Assembly: GCF_016107535.1 (NCBI RefSeq) | Contig: NZ_JABASQ010000012.1 | Coordinates: 1-64,000, forward strand | Origin: Psychrobacter cibarius | Lineage (GTDB): Bacteria > Pseudomonadota > Gammaproteobacteria > Pseudomonadales > Moraxellaceae | Length of the DNA: 64,000 nucleotides | Direction of reading: 5' to 3' | Shown: positions 43,438 through 52,737 of the stretch, piece by piece | Layout: every line of letters starts with the position of its first letter | Position numbering within the stretch: the stretch's first letter is position 1 | The notes under the pieces: model-generated | What the model saw: the letters and a program-made list of their open reading frames with translations, nothing else | The model's database searches: none | Told to the model about the DNA's origin: nothing | Translations under genes and position numbers: made by a program

Positions 43438-45903
43438 TTATTTTGCATGGGTTGTTGTAGCTATCCCAGTGCTTTTATTCGTTTCGTAACTTAATATGTT
43501 AGCTTTTATCACATAAAAGGGTTGACGGTTTTTAAAAAATGTTTTAGGTGATTTATATGCTTTACGGTCACCTTGATTACGCATCAAAAGATTAGCATTA
43601 TCTAATACTTGCAAGACTTTTTTAGTGTTAAAAGGTGGACATACTTGCATATCAAAAGTATTCATTAAAAAATAATAATCTCCCGTTTTAATATGGCGAT
43701 AACCTACACGGTTAGAGGTTTTGGGCTCAAAGTCTGCACATATATGACTATGGCGCGGTTCAAAACGGCTTGATCCATGCTGCTCAATAAACGCTTGAAT
43801 ATGTTTAATTATTTGGCGCTGTTCGTGTTCACCATCATGTCCATAGTTATCAAGCCAATTATTAAGGCACGTCATAACGCCTGTTGTCGCTTGTCCTGCT
43901 TGCCAGCCTGTAATGCCCGCTATTGTTGCCATCTCACCAGCTGCGGCAACAATAGCGAAGCGTTTAGCTACTCTATGCGCTTGCGGTGCTAATTTAGGAT
44001 AATGACTCATAAAGTCACTGACAAGCTGCTTAGCGGTTGCTGTGGTCGCTGCTTTGTCGATAGTGATATGTTCAAGCCATGCTATGCCAGCCACACCAAA
44101 GCAAATGTGTGATGATTCCTTGATCTTATCGGCTTGTGCTGCGCCTGTGTCTGCTAATACCAAACTATCAAACGTCTTTAAACCCTTATCAGCATCAGCA
44201 TTAATATGAGCTATGCGAACTTCAATACCTGCATTAGTCTTTTGTCCTGCTTGTGCCATAAAGTTTTGTAGTGACTCCTCACCATTAGATAAAAAGATAA
44301 TGCGCCATGTTTTGGCTATGCGGTTATGTCCTGTAGTGGTACTTCTGCCTTTACCTTTTCCATTAGCCAGCATATAAACGCTGTTACCTACTATTCGTGG
44401 ATCACATTCGCTTATTTCATCTAAGGGTAAAAAGCTGTCGTTATGCTCGCTTGCTGTGCCCTCTAAGGCGTTATCAGTGCTGCGCCATGTCTTGGTATAG
44501 TTGTCAGGATTACCCCATACACTAGCAGCCACTTTAAGCGATAATGACTTACCCATACTTGATGAACCTACAAAATGAAAGCCACCCCCATCATCATCGA
44601 GTAGTTCTAGTAATTGACCAGAAAACGCGCAAGCAATCGAGAAAACAAAACGGCTTTGACCTGCCAGCGGTTGGGATAGCTCACTGCGCCATTGGGCTAG
44701 TGTACCTTGCTGGGCTAATGTGCTGTTGATAGCATTAGCAGATTGATAGACAGTGATCTGCTTGTCATCACCACCTATTGAGCCATTAGCTAAAATATAC
44801 TGCTCACCATGCCAGCCTAGTTTATCCACGCATAACGCCCGTTCGTGAATAGGGTAGTTTTGAATATAGGTGTCTAAGTAGCTGCGCTGCTTGGGGTTGG
44901 TGGTAATGCTTAATCCTTGACTGGCTAGCTCTCTACGATATTCACGGGCATCACCTTGCAGTAGCGATAGGGGCATTGACCATGTATGTTGTTCATTGTC
45001 ATCATCACGCCATTGTAATAACCGCCCCCATGTACCGCTATTGGTGTCCCGTGTTTTAGCGATAACCTCAATGGGTGAACAGACAAACGCCTTAAACTTA
45101 AAGGTTATGTTTGCTGGATCATCGAGGTTATATTTCACAAAATATAGCCCATCATGATATAGCTCAAAACGTCCATCTTCATAGACCATAGGCGCGTTAA
45201 GCTGTGATGTTTTGTCTTTGCGCCATTCAGGATAATAGGCGGTGTCTGCCAGCTGTATGAGCTCGCTATCATCTTTTATAGCGTTGTAGCTTTCACCTGC
45301 TTGCAGCTTAGTGACGATATGAGCATCAGTAACTAAGGCTTGCGCTCTTACACCTGCCAATAGGTTTGTTAAGCCTTTATTATCAAGTGTCATAGGTACG
45401 GTAACTAATGATCCACTACTCCAATGCTGCACCATCTTTTTAAAGTATTGCCTAGTCTTTTGAGGGCTAACAATGATGGTCTTATCGCTAGCCATTAGGT
45501 GTGAATGAACCTCTATACCATCATCTATAGTATCAAGTGCTATCACCTCATTGGCTTTGTCAGTGCTACCCATGACGATAGCGCCATAGCCTGTAGGGTC
45601 AATAACTATCGGCTTGGCTTTACTGTTGGGTGTGTAGAATACTGCGCCTACAATGTCACCTTGTTTATCAATCAATCTTAGGGCTATCGTGCCAGCAGTA
45701 GGTTTAATTTTGCCAACTTCATCATCATAGTATATAGTAGTGTCACCTGTAACGGATATCAGCCGTTTAGGTTCTAGTATTTCAAAAATTTTTATTAGAA
45801 AAGTATCACTTGCCAGCTCTGTTAGGGTTGCAGGAAAGCAACTCTGTAATATAGTATCAACGCCCATATTCTCAGCATGGGCTTTTTTGTTTTCAGATTT
45901 CAT
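43438..45903 (-). CDS. DUF927-domain replication protein (primase/helicase type)
   Basis: I start it at the ATG at 45903 because GGAG lies eight bases upstream; an in-frame ATG at 45924 has no such site. The protein of about 821 residues has a toprim-like N-terminal region (PIVIDPTGYGAIVMGSTDKANEV, GIEVHSHLMASDKTIIVS) and a DUF927 ATPase domain with Walker A (FVGSSSMGKSLSLKVA) and Walker B (FLPLDEISE). Such proteins start replication in phage satellites and islands. It overlaps the alpA gene by 11 bp and is followed by iteron-like repeats, which may be its origin. Confidence 0.82.
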   Translation of the reverse strand: MKSENKKAHAENMGVDTILQSCFPATLTELASDTFLIKIFEILEPKRLISVTGDTTIYYDDEVGKIKPTAGTIALRLIDKQGDIVGAVFYTPNSKAKPIVIDPTGYGAIVMGSTDKANEVIALDTIDDGIEVHSHLMASDKTIIVSPQKTRQYFKKMVQHWSSGSLVTVPMTLDNKGLTNLLAGVRAQALVTDAHIVTKLQAGESYNAIKDDSELIQLADTAYYPEWRKDKTSQLNAPMVYEDGRFELYHDGLYFVKYNLDDPANITFKFKAFVCSPIEVIAKTRDTNSGTWGRLLQWRDDDNEQHTWSMPLSLLQGDAREYRRELASQGLSITTNPKQRSYLDTYIQNYPIHERALCVDKLGWHGEQYILANGSIGGDDKQITVYQSANAINSTLAQQGTLAQWRSELSQPLAGQSRFVFSIACAFSGQLLELLDDDGGGFHFVGSSSMGKSLSLKVAASVWGNPDNYTKTWRSTDNALEGTASEHNDSFLPLDEISECDPRIVGNSVYMLANGKGKGRSTTTGHNRIAKTWRIIFLSNGEESLQNFMAQAGQKTNAGIEVRIAHINADADKGLKTFDSLVLADTGAAQADKIKESSHICFGVAGIAWLEHITIDKAATTATAKQLVSDFMSHYPKLAPQAHRVAKRFAIVAAAGEMATIAGITGWQAGQATTGVMTCLNNWLDNYGHDGEHEQRQIIKHIQAFIEQHGSSRFEPRHSHICADFEPKTSNRVGYRHIKTGDYYFLMNTFDMQVCPPFNTKKVLQVLDNANLLMRNQGDRKAYKSPKTFFKNRQPFYVIKANILSYETNKSTGIATTTHAK

Positions 45904-46171
45904 TTTCACTCTCCATATTTTCATTAGAAGAGAGCGAGCTTTTATACTTTTCCAGCCAATTGATTACATCTATGTTGCGCCATGCTACTATATTTGATGA
46001 CAATTTGATGCTTGCAGGAAACCTACCATTGTTACTCCATTCATGGAGTGTTGTTCTAGAAAATGGCAAAAGTGGCAGGATGTCTTTAGCGCGTGACATG
46101 CCTTGAAGTGGCAATAGTTTTGTTAAATCTTTATTGTTATGGGTTTTAGTGGGGGTGTTAGATTCTAACAT
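45893..46171 (-). CDS. AlpA-family transcriptional regulator
   Basis: This 92-residue protein has the MerR-like HTH of AlpA/excisionase-type proteins (LPFSRTTLHEWSNNGRFPASIKLSSNIVAW followed by RNIDVINWLEKY). In P4-like islands these proteins regulate or assist integrase function and excision. It is translationally coupled to the DUF927 gene and lies 80 bp downstream of a palindromic TTGCGA array that may be its operator. Confidence 0.82.
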   Translation of the reverse strand: MLESNTPTKTHNNKDLTKLLPLQGMSRAKDILPLLPFSRTTLHEWSNNGRFPASIKLSSNIVAWRNIDVINWLEKYKSSLSSNENMESENEI

Positions 46172-46247
46172 TCTATGTCTCCATATGATCCGTGACGGGG
46201 TGTCTCGGTATGGATAGAATAGGGTAGTAATTCTATATAGTCATCGT

Positions 46248-46277
46248 AACTTGCGATTCGCAAATCGCAACTTGCGA
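46248..46277. promoter_or_regulatory. TTGCGA/TCGCAA operator-like array
   Basis: AACTTGCGA occurs twice, 21 bp apart (46248 and 46269), and TTGCGATT at 46251 pairs with AATCGCAA at 46263 around a 4-base centre. Spacing of two helical turns and dyad symmetry suggest a regulator binding site upstream of alpA. It lies just after the stop of the gene at 46281. Which protein binds is unknown. Confidence 0.5.
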
Positions 46278-46280
46278 AAG

Positions 46281-47264
46281 TTAGCCTAAATTACGTCTAT
46301 TAGTTTCTGCGAAAATTATTTCAATATTGCTTTTGCTGAGCTTTGCAATATTCCAATCAGCGATGTGATTAACTATGTTACTTTGATTAGCAAAATCGAA
46401 TTTGTTCTTTTTCTCAGTAGGAAGAGCTTTAAGTTCTTGGTCTAATTTAAATACTATATGCTTAAGAGCGAATATAAGGCGGTAGGCGCTGTCCTTTATA
46501 TCACTTAAATCTTCGGTAGATTCTTTAAGTTGGTTAGTTCGCAATTTTTGTTTCAGCTCTTCAATCTCTTTATTTTTTTGACTAATTACTCTATTAGCAT
46601 CTAATAACTTATCTCTCAGTGTCGGTAACTCATGACTGGTTTCAATGACTGTTATAATGTATTGTACATCCTGTTTTGAGAAAATTAATTCATAATTATC
46701 TTCTTCAGTGGAAGATAGGGTATAGCCTTTAATTTTCTCAGTTTCATTATTACTACGCTCTTGGTCATTGAAATCAGCTTCAATGATTTCAGGCATAAAC
46801 ATTTTTGGTCCCAAACTGACTTCAATGTCACCTCTCAAGTATGTGACACTTAAAGGTAGCAATCTGAAAACCCCTTCAGCTAATATAGATACTCCGAGAG
46901 TATTTTTAGCTCGCTTAGCATTTAAACAAAATAAAAGTTTTTCAATAAAGTATTTTGTGTTTTTCAGACTTGTACTTGAATCATAATCATGAGGATGGAT
47001 GGTTTCTCCAATTTCTAGATTGCACATTTGAGTGTTAATAGTGTGATATAAACTATCAGTTATCTTTTTTATACTTTTTTCCGGAACATCTTCTGCCTCT
47101 GTCACAATATCGACCGGTCCGCTATATCTTATATATGGTGTTAAACGATCAGTGTGGACCAAACGTACAATACTTTCATCTTTACTATATGAGCGGTCTC
47201 CTGTTTTAAGAAGTAATTTCCTTACTTCGTCTAGAGTATAAAATAACTCTTTATCGTAATTCAT
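46281..47264 (-). CDS. unknown island protein with coiled coil
   Basis: I start it at the ATG at 47264, which has AGGT eight bases upstream, rather than the in-frame ATG at 47285. The protein of about 327 residues is not recognised. The N-terminus (FYTLDEVRKLLLKTGDRSYSKDESIVRLVHTDRLTPYIRYSG, of which the first half resembles an HTH) may bind DNA. Residues around 220-250 (ANRVISQKNKEIEELKQKLR) form a coiled coil. The C-terminus ends HIADWNIAKLSKSNIEIIFAETNRRNL, which resembles tails of other island-borne regulators. It lies between int and alpA, so a role in control of the element is plausible. Confidence 0.6.
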   Translation of the reverse strand: MNYDKELFYTLDEVRKLLLKTGDRSYSKDESIVRLVHTDRLTPYIRYSGPVDIVTEAEDVPEKSIKKITDSLYHTINTQMCNLEIGETIHPHDYDSSTSLKNTKYFIEKLLFCLNAKRAKNTLGVSILAEGVFRLLPLSVTYLRGDIEVSLGPKMFMPEIIEADFNDQERSNNETEKIKGYTLSSTEEDNYELIFSKQDVQYIITVIETSHELPTLRDKLLDANRVISQKNKEIEELKQKLRTNQLKESTEDLSDIKDSAYRLIFALKHIVFKLDQELKALPTEKKNKFDFANQSNIVNHIADWNIAKLSKSNIEIIFAETNRRNLG

Positions 47265-47329
47265 ATTTTTACCTGTATTTTTCATTCTAAAGACCTAAGA
47301 TTTTATTGTGCATATAAACATTACACCCT

Positions 47330-48508
47330 TTATTTTAAAGAGCTCACATAATCCGCCCATTCATTCATCATATCCCTACGATAATCTAAATGCTGCGCAC
47401 CATTGTAGGCCTTACTTATCTTATTCTCTTGCTCATGGGCTAGCTGTAGCTCTATAGCTTCATGCATGAAACCTTGTTCATGCAAGGTAGTACTCGCCAG
47501 ACCCCGAAAACCGTGCCCAGTCATTTTATACTTATAGCCCATCTGATAAAGTGCATTGATAAAGGCATTTTGACTATACGGCTTACGAGTAGAGGGATTG
47601 TAGAACACATACTGCTCTGAAAAATTCAGCGCTTTGATTTGCTCTAATATCTCTATAACCTGTGGTGCAAGAGGCACAATATGAGGTCTATCCATTTTCA
47701 TTTTGTCCGCAGGTATCCGCCAAGTCTTATCGTTCCAGTCAATTTCTGACCATTCCATGAATCTAATCTCATTGGTACGCACGAATGTGTAGCATAGAAA
47801 CCATAAGCCTAATTTGACTGTGACATGCCCAGTGTATTTGTCAATATCTCTCAAAAGCTGAGGTAGCTCTTTTGAAGTAATGCGACTGTGATTTTTAGTT
47901 TTATGCGGTTTAATAGCTGCTGATAAATCAGCAGCAGGGTTTGATCTCGCAATACCTGTACGAATAGCATGTTTAAATATTTGCCCAACTTCGGCCATTA
48001 TACGTTTTGCCATTTCATTAGCACCACGGGCCTCAATGTTTTTACCAATCGTTAAAATATCAGGCGATGTAATTTCGTTAATTAGTTTATGGCCGATAAT
48101 CGGTTTTACATCACGTGTGTAAGCCGAATAGTTACGACTAAACGTACTTGAGGCTAAAAAGGTTTTACGATCTGCATACCAAGCTTGGGCGATAGTATCA
48201 AAAATCCTCGAACCATCTTGCTCAGCAGTTTTCTCTTTCTTCTTATCTTTTGGGTTAGTACCTTCACTAATCAGTTGTTTTATTTCTAGGTTACGCTGGC
48301 GTGCTTGCTGTAATGTTATTACTGGGTACTTTCCCAAAGTGAGTGACTGCTGTTTACCTTGCCAGCGGTAGGCACTGATCCAGACTTTGTTTCCTGTATG
48401 TCTTACCCATAGTTGTAGGCCATCGCCATCACTATGTTTGTCGGGACGGCTAGGAGTGCATTTTTCACTTGGGGTTAGTTTGTTGATAATAGTATGAGTT
48501 AATGGCAT
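47330..48508 (-). CDS. tyrosine integrase of P4 type
   Basis: I start it at MPLTHTIINKLTPSEK (48508), the usual opening of this family, rather than the ATG 18 bases upstream. The protein of about 392 residues has the N-terminal DUF4102-like domain (DGLQLWVRHTGNKVWISAYRWQGKQQSLTLGKYP), a SAM-like core-binding domain, and a catalytic domain with CYTFVRTNEIRFMEWSEID (Arg), KMKMDRPHIVPL (Lys), GHGFRGLASTTLHEQG (H-x-x-R as HGFR), the HEQENK box and Tyr in SKAYNGAQHLDYRRDMM. It faces away from the tRNA, 150 bp distant. It would integrate and excise the island at the tRNA 3' end. Confidence 0.92.
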   Translation of the reverse strand: MPLTHTIINKLTPSEKCTPSRPDKHSDGDGLQLWVRHTGNKVWISAYRWQGKQQSLTLGKYPVITLQQARQRNLEIKQLISEGTNPKDKKKEKTAEQDGSRIFDTIAQAWYADRKTFLASSTFSRNYSAYTRDVKPIIGHKLINEITSPDILTIGKNIEARGANEMAKRIMAEVGQIFKHAIRTGIARSNPAADLSAAIKPHKTKNHSRITSKELPQLLRDIDKYTGHVTVKLGLWFLCYTFVRTNEIRFMEWSEIDWNDKTWRIPADKMKMDRPHIVPLAPQVIEILEQIKALNFSEQYVFYNPSTRKPYSQNAFINALYQMGYKYKMTGHGFRGLASTTLHEQGFMHEAIELQLAHEQENKISKAYNGAQHLDYRRDMMNEWADYVSSLK

Positions 48509-48557
48509 GTTGGTATATCTCCGCATTGGTATAATCTATACCAACAAATATACCAAT
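48509..48557. repeat. possible integrase arm-type sites, right end
   Basis: tataccaacaaatataccaa from 48537 closely matches the repeat at 441-460. Next to it, between 48509 and 48532, is an inverted pair (tgttggtata and attggtata). The repeats overlap the integrase ribosome binding region, so integrase bound here could repress its own gene. Confidence 0.45.
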
Positions 48558-48612
48558 ATTCTATATGGTTCGCCATACACCAAGGTGTTCTTAAATTTTA
48601 TGAAACCCCATA

Positions 48613-48646
48613 GAAAAAGGCTTGCCGCATCGCTGCGAACAAGCCT
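48613..48646 (-). terminator. intrinsic terminator after the tRNA
   Basis: On the minus strand, aggcttg pairs with caagcct (arms 48618-48624 and 48640-48646), with an inner stem around gcagcgatgc, followed by a T5 run. It lies 12 bp after the tRNA 3' end, on the island side. Confidence 0.7.
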
Positions 48647-48657
48647 GAATCAATATA

Positions 48658-48671
48658 TGGTGGGCCCAGTA
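48658..48671. repeat. island attachment repeat, right (attL-type)
   Basis: tggtgggcccagta is the complement of the tRNA 3' end and is repeated at 364-377. The tRNA itself remains whole because the island brings a matching 3' end. Confidence 0.75.
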
Positions 48672-48734
48672 GGACTTGAACCTACGACCAAAGGATTATG
48701 AGTCCTCTGCTCTAACCAACTGAGCTATGGGCCC
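48658..48734 (-). tRNA. tRNA with CAT anticodon (Ile2 or Met)
   Basis: The minus strand folds as a 77-nt cloverleaf: acceptor GGGCCCA with TGGGCCC, D-arm AGCTCAGTTGGTTAGAGC, anticodon loop CTCATAA, T-arm GGTTCAAGTCC, and encoded ACCA. The anticodon CAT could be elongator Met or the Ile2 tRNA whose C34 becomes lysidine. The variable and T-arm bases (GGTCG, GGTTCAAGTCC) resemble E. coli Ile2 more than Met. I lean to Ile2 but cannot settle it. It is the target of island integration. Confidence 0.95.
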
Positions 48735-48826
48735 TAACGCTAGACGGACAATGATACCTGAATTTTTTAATTTTTCAAGTAAAAGATAGGTAGTAATCAA
48801 GATATTTTTTATGATGTTCTACTTTT

Positions 48827-49015
48827 CTATCCAATATGACCACCAGACAATGTCAGGCTGCGACCACCATCAACAGTAATAATCTCAGCAGTAATATTAT
48901 TGGCCTGTACGAGGTACAACACATAATGGGCAATCTCGTCAGGTCGACCTATACGCTGCATAGGAATTGAGTCAATAATAGCGCGCTGCTGCATCTTTTT
49001 AAATTTTCTTAACAT
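48827..49015 (-). pseudogene. C-terminal remnant of a short-chain dehydrogenase
   Basis: The frame reads IDSIPMQRIGRPDEIAHYVLYL, then NNITAEIITVDGGRSLTLSGGHIG, the typical C-terminal end of FabG/FolM-type SDR proteins (RxGxPDEIA and the ITxDGG stretch). The Rossmann N-terminus and the catalytic YxxxK are absent; upstream is directly the end of cca. It looks like the tail left by a deletion. A very small functional protein is unlikely. Confidence 0.7.
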
Positions 49016-50196
49016 TGGTTTCGTACTTGCAAGTGCTCAATTCTGGCTTGTCGTAATGCCGTACCAATCGCAGGGCCTGTTAGTGCTGAGTCAATATCCT
49101 GCATACTAATGGCATGAAAGCTATTCAGCGCTAGCATCATCTGACGGTGCTGTGTTGCCAGTTGCAACACGTGGCTGGTCACTAATAGCTGCGATAACTT
49201 ATCAGGCTCTTTATGAGCGCCGCAAGTTTGTATGAGGTCAATTTTTTCAGCCGCGCTTAAATGATTTATTGTGCTTAGCTTTGTGGCTTGCTGAGCGAAG
49301 AGAGTCGCAAATTGAGTATGGGTTTTTGGTACCTTAGCGGCGTTGCCTATATCATTGATGCCTTTTATATTGGCTGCTTTATTCACTTTTTCATTTGTAT
49401 GTTCTGAGGTAAATAAATATGCGTTAAGACTTACCATTAATAGCGCCCAACGTTGTGACAAGTTCAATTTCATTTGCCCTGCGAAATATAGCGCCGTCTG
49501 TACCGTTTCACGTATCTGAGTATTAGTCCAAGCTTCATGTAATGGCGCAAAATATTCTGTGAGCGCACCAATCTCAAACAGTTGTTGCCAGTATACCTGC
49601 GGCGATAGCTGCATGGTTGCACGGCTAGATTCTTGCCAAATGCGCTCTGCACTTAAATGCGCAAGCTCTCCAGAGTCAACCAATTGGCGCATCAACGTCA
49701 AAGTTTCATCAGCAATGACAAAACCTAGGTCATAATAACGGCTATAGAAGCGAGCGGTTCGAAGCACTCGTAGAGGGTCTTCGCTAAATGCACCTGATAC
49801 ATGACGCAAGGTTTTGCTTTCTATATCAGCCATGCCACCATAATAGTCAATGACGTCACCGTTGATTGGCGTATCATCAGTTAAGCTAGTGACTTCTATC
49901 GCCATGGTATTAATCGTCAAGTCTCGACGTTGTAGATCCTCTTTTAAGCTGACGTCAGGACTGGCATGTACGCTAAAGCCTTTATACCCCAAGCCTTCTT
50001 TGCGTTCAGTGCGTGCCAGTGCGTATTCTTCATGGCTACTAGGATGCAAAAATACAGGGAAATCTGCACCCACTTGCCGGAACCCTGCATCAAGCATTTC
50101 TGCAACAGTTGCACCAACGACGACAAAATCTTTATCTTTAATAGGACGTGCTAACAGTTGATCGCGTACCGCGCCGCCGACAAGGTAAATTTGCAT
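49009..50196 (-). CDS. cca: CCA-adding enzyme (tRNA nucleotidyltransferase)
   Basis: Cca adds or repairs the 3' CCA of tRNAs. The 395-residue protein has the class II nucleotidyltransferase head (IYLVGGAVRDQLLARPIKDKDFVVVGAT), the EYALARTERKEG motif, RRDLTINTMAIE, DYYGGMADIESKTLRHV and DPLRVLRTARFYSRY. The E. coli enzyme has an HD phosphohydrolase domain next; here the matching region (TALYFAGQMKLNLSQRWALLMVSLN) has no HD pair and the C-terminus is shorter. It is therefore likely to lack that activity. The end overlaps the SDR remnant by 7 bp. Confidence 0.92.
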   Translation of the reverse strand: MQIYLVGGAVRDQLLARPIKDKDFVVVGATVAEMLDAGFRQVGADFPVFLHPSSHEEYALARTERKEGLGYKGFSVHASPDVSLKEDLQRRDLTINTMAIEVTSLTDDTPINGDVIDYYGGMADIESKTLRHVSGAFSEDPLRVLRTARFYSRYYDLGFVIADETLTLMRQLVDSGELAHLSAERIWQESSRATMQLSPQVYWQQLFEIGALTEYFAPLHEAWTNTQIRETVQTALYFAGQMKLNLSQRWALLMVSLNAYLFTSEHTNEKVNKAANIKGINDIGNAAKVPKTHTQFATLFAQQATKLSTINHLSAAEKIDLIQTCGAHKEPDKLSQLLVTSHVLQLATQHRQMMLALNSFHAISMQDIDSALTGPAIGTALRQARIEHLQVRNQC

Positions 50197-50283
50197 GAAT
50201 GCCTCTATCTTTTATTTTTATTGAGCAAGTGATGACTGATATTGAATAAGGCTATGTTGCGTCTTAGCCAATGTATAACAAGC

Positions 50284-50325
50284 AAAAAAAACCAGTCAAC
50301 GCTATTTAATAGCATTGACTGGTTT
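50284..50325 (-). terminator. terminator after maeB
   Basis: aaaccagtcaa (50289-50299) pairs with ttgactggttt (50315-50325), with an inner gctat/atagc stem. On the minus strand a T8 run follows, so it terminates maeB transcripts before cca; the short T4 run on the other side could give weak termination in the opposite direction. Confidence 0.8.
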
Positions 50326-50403
50326 TAGTATAGCAGACGGTCTCTATAAATGAATAACAGAGACCATCTCGATAATACATACTACTAGGTAGCGCAGGAT
50401 GAA

Positions 50404-52737
50404 TTACTGATTTTCGCTCGCCAAATCTTGAGCTTCAGTAACGGAAAGAGCAGTCATATTGACGATACCACGTGCAGTTGCTGATGGTGTGAGAATATGT
50501 ACCGGTTTGCTAGTACCTAATAAAATAGGACCAATAGAGGCGCTACCAGTTGCTGTCTTGAGTAAGTTGAAGGCAATATTTGAGGCGTCAAGTGTTGGTA
50601 AGATGAGCAAATTTGCAGCACCTTTTAATGGACTTGATGGCATGTTGTTTAAACGAATGTGTTCGTTCAGCGCGGCGTCACCTTGCATCTCGCCGTCAAA
50701 TTCAAAGTCTACATTCATATCTGTCAGCAGTTCATAGACCTTGCGCATTTTTACAGCACTGGTGCGATTTGAAGCGCCAAAATTAGAATGAGAAACTAGT
50801 GCGACACGTGGTGTAATACCAAAGCGACGTAACTGATCAACCGCCAAGACAGTCATTTCAGCCAATTGTTCAGCCGTTGGATCTTCGTGGATATAAGTAT
50901 CGGCGATGAAAATATTACGATCTTGCATGAGTACCGCATTCATAGCATAGAAGTCGTTCACACCTTCTTTTTTGCCAATAACGCTTTGTACATATTTTAA
51001 GTGCAACTGATAATGGCTAAACGTACCACATACCATACCATCTGCAGCGCCATTTTCGACCAATAGTGAGCCGATCAATGTGGTCTTACGACGAACATCA
51101 CGACGAGCAAGTTCAATACTCACACCAAGACGTTTGTTCTTCTCGTAGTAACCCTGCCAGTAGTCTTTATAACGAGGATCGTCATCGATATTGACGATAG
51201 AGATGTTCACGCCATCTTTTAGACGTAACCCTAGTTTTTCGATATTGGCTTCGATGACTGAAGGACGACCAATTAAAATAGGTTGTGCTAGCTTTTCATC
51301 AACGACCACTTGCACAGCAAGTAAGATATTATTGTCTTCACCTTCACAGTAAACGATACGTTTTGGATCGGCTTTAGCGCGAGCAAAGATTGGTTTCATC
51401 ACGAATGCAGAGTTATAGACAAACTCAGACAGACGCTGACGATAAGCTTGCATATCAGCGATAGGTAAGGTTGCAACGCCTGAGTCCATCGCAGCTTGAG
51501 CGACCGCAGACGCGATCTCGATGATTAGGTTTGGCTCTAAAGGTCCTGGAATCAAGTAATCACGACCGAAACTTTGCATTTTTTCAATGTTTCTAGCGCT
51601 GGTGGTCGGCGTTGCTTCAACGTGTGCCATCGCAGCGATAGCTCTTACACAAGCAACTTTCATCTCTTCGTTAACAGTCGTGGCACCAACATCTAATGCG
51701 CCGCGGAAGATATAAGGGAAGCATAAAGCGTTGTTTACTTGGTTTGGATAGTCTGAGCGACCCGTTGCCATGATGACATCTGGACGTACGGCGTGCGCCA
51801 ATTCTGGCATGATTTCAGGCGTTGGGTTAGCAAGTGCAAAGACGATAGGGTCTTTTGCCATACGGCGAACCATATCTTCAGATAACGTGCCAGGCATCGA
51901 TAGACCAAGGAACATATCGACATCATCCATCACTTCGTCGATAGTGGTCGCAGTCGTCTCACGGGCATAGCGCTGTTTGGTTTCGTCAAGATTTTCACGG
52001 ATAGTCGTAATGATACCGCGTGAATCTGAAACAAAGATATTATTTTTGTTTACACCAAGTGCGCAAATAATATCTAAACAAGAAATGGCAGCAGCACCAG
52101 CACCTGAACAGACGATTTTAATCTCTTCGATTTTTTTGCCAGTAATCAATAGCGCGTTAAGCATTGCTGCAGCAACAATGATTGACGTACCATGTTGGTC
52201 ATCATGAAATACTGGAATGTTCATGCGCTTACGTAATTCACGCTCAATTTTGAAACATTCTGGTGCTTTGATGTCTTCTAGATTGATGCCACCGAAAGTA
52301 GGCTCAAGAGAGGCAACAGCTTCGATGAATTTGTCTGGATCATTTTGTGCAATTTCAATATCAAAAACATCGATACCTGCGAATTTTTTGAATAGAACCC
52401 CTTTACCTTCCATTACAGGCTTCGATGCCAATGGCCCGATATTACCTAGACCCAGTACCGCTGTACCGTTGGTGATAACACCAACCAAGTTGCTACGGGC
52501 GGTATATTTAGCCGCTAACGTCGGATCTCTTTGAATCTCAAGACAAGGAACTGCCACACCTGGTGAATAGGCAAGTGCTAAGTCACGTTGGTTTGCCAAC
52601 TGCTTAATAGGGGTGACAGAGATTTTGCCTGGACGTGGGAACTCATGATAATGTAAGGCAGCTTGTTCAAACTGCTCTTTTTCTGTACTAAGGTTATCCG
52701 TATTCAAAGTGGTATCGTCATTCATAATAATTGCCAT
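50404..52737 (-). CDS. maeB: NADP-dependent malic enzyme with phosphotransacetylase-like domain
   Basis: MaeB decarboxylates malate to pyruvate with NADP. The 777-residue protein has the malic-enzyme N-terminal domain ([59 protein letters not shown]) and the Rossmann domain ([25 protein letters not shown]). From about residue 450 it has the phosphate acetyl/butyryltransferase-like domain ([38 protein letters not shown]) that in this family regulates rather than catalyses. Full length is normal. An alternative ATG lies 12 bases in. A terminator follows at 50284. Confidence 0.93.
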   Translation of the reverse strand: MAIIMNDDTTLNTDNLSTEKEQFEQAALHYHEFPRPGKISVTPIKQLANQRDLALAYSPGVAVPCLEIQRDPTLAAKYTARSNLVGVITNGTAVLGLGNIGPLASKPVMEGKGVLFKKFAGIDVFDIEIAQNDPDKFIEAVASLEPTFGGINLEDIKAPECFKIERELRKRMNIPVFHDDQHGTSIIVAAAMLNALLITGKKIEEIKIVCSGAGAAAISCLDIICALGVNKNNIFVSDSRGIITTIRENLDETKQRYARETTATTIDEVMDDVDMFLGLSMPGTLSEDMVRRMAKDPIVFALANPTPEIMPELAHAVRPDVIMATGRSDYPNQVNNALCFPYIFRGALDVGATTVNEEMKVACVRAIAAMAHVEATPTTSARNIEKMQSFGRDYLIPGPLEPNLIIEIASAVAQAAMDSGVATLPIADMQAYRQRLSEFVYNSAFVMKPIFARAKADPKRIVYCEGEDNNILLAVQVVVDEKLAQPILIGRPSVIEANIEKLGLRLKDGVNISIVNIDDDPRYKDYWQGYYEKNKRLGVSIELARRDVRRKTTLIGSLLVENGAADGMVCGTFSHYQLHLKYVQSVIGKKEGVNDFYAMNAVLMQDRNIFIADTYIHEDPTAEQLAEMTVLAVDQLRRFGITPRVALVSHSNFGASNRTSAVKMRKVYELLTDMNVDFEFDGEMQGDAALNEHIRLNNMPSSPLKGAANLLILPTLDASNIAFNLLKTATGSASIGPILLGTSKPVHILTPSATARGIVNMTALSVTEAQDLASENQ

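Larger units (their letters stand above)
364..48671. mobile_element. tRNA-integrated genomic island carrying the polysaccharide locus
   Basis: The 14 bases tggtgggcccagta at 364-377 exactly repeat the 3' end of the CAT-anticodon tRNA at 48658-48671. A tyrosine integrase gene lies about 150 bp inside the tRNA end, which is the usual layout of tRNA islands. TATACCAAC-type repeats lie just inside both ends (441-460 and 48509-48557). The element contains an integrase, an AlpA-like regulator, a DUF927 replication protein, a recombinase trio and the whole wza-to-wzi locus. A chance 14-base match over this distance is very unlikely, so I treat the boundaries as real. That capsule genes and integrase moved together in one event is an inference; nested or successive insertions are possible. 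Confidence 0.72.

Noticed and set aside
48507-48701. A 64-codon frame ending MVGPVGLEPTTKGL
   Set aside because: It reads across the tRNA and the island junction; this peptide ending is a well-known false call from tRNA genes.
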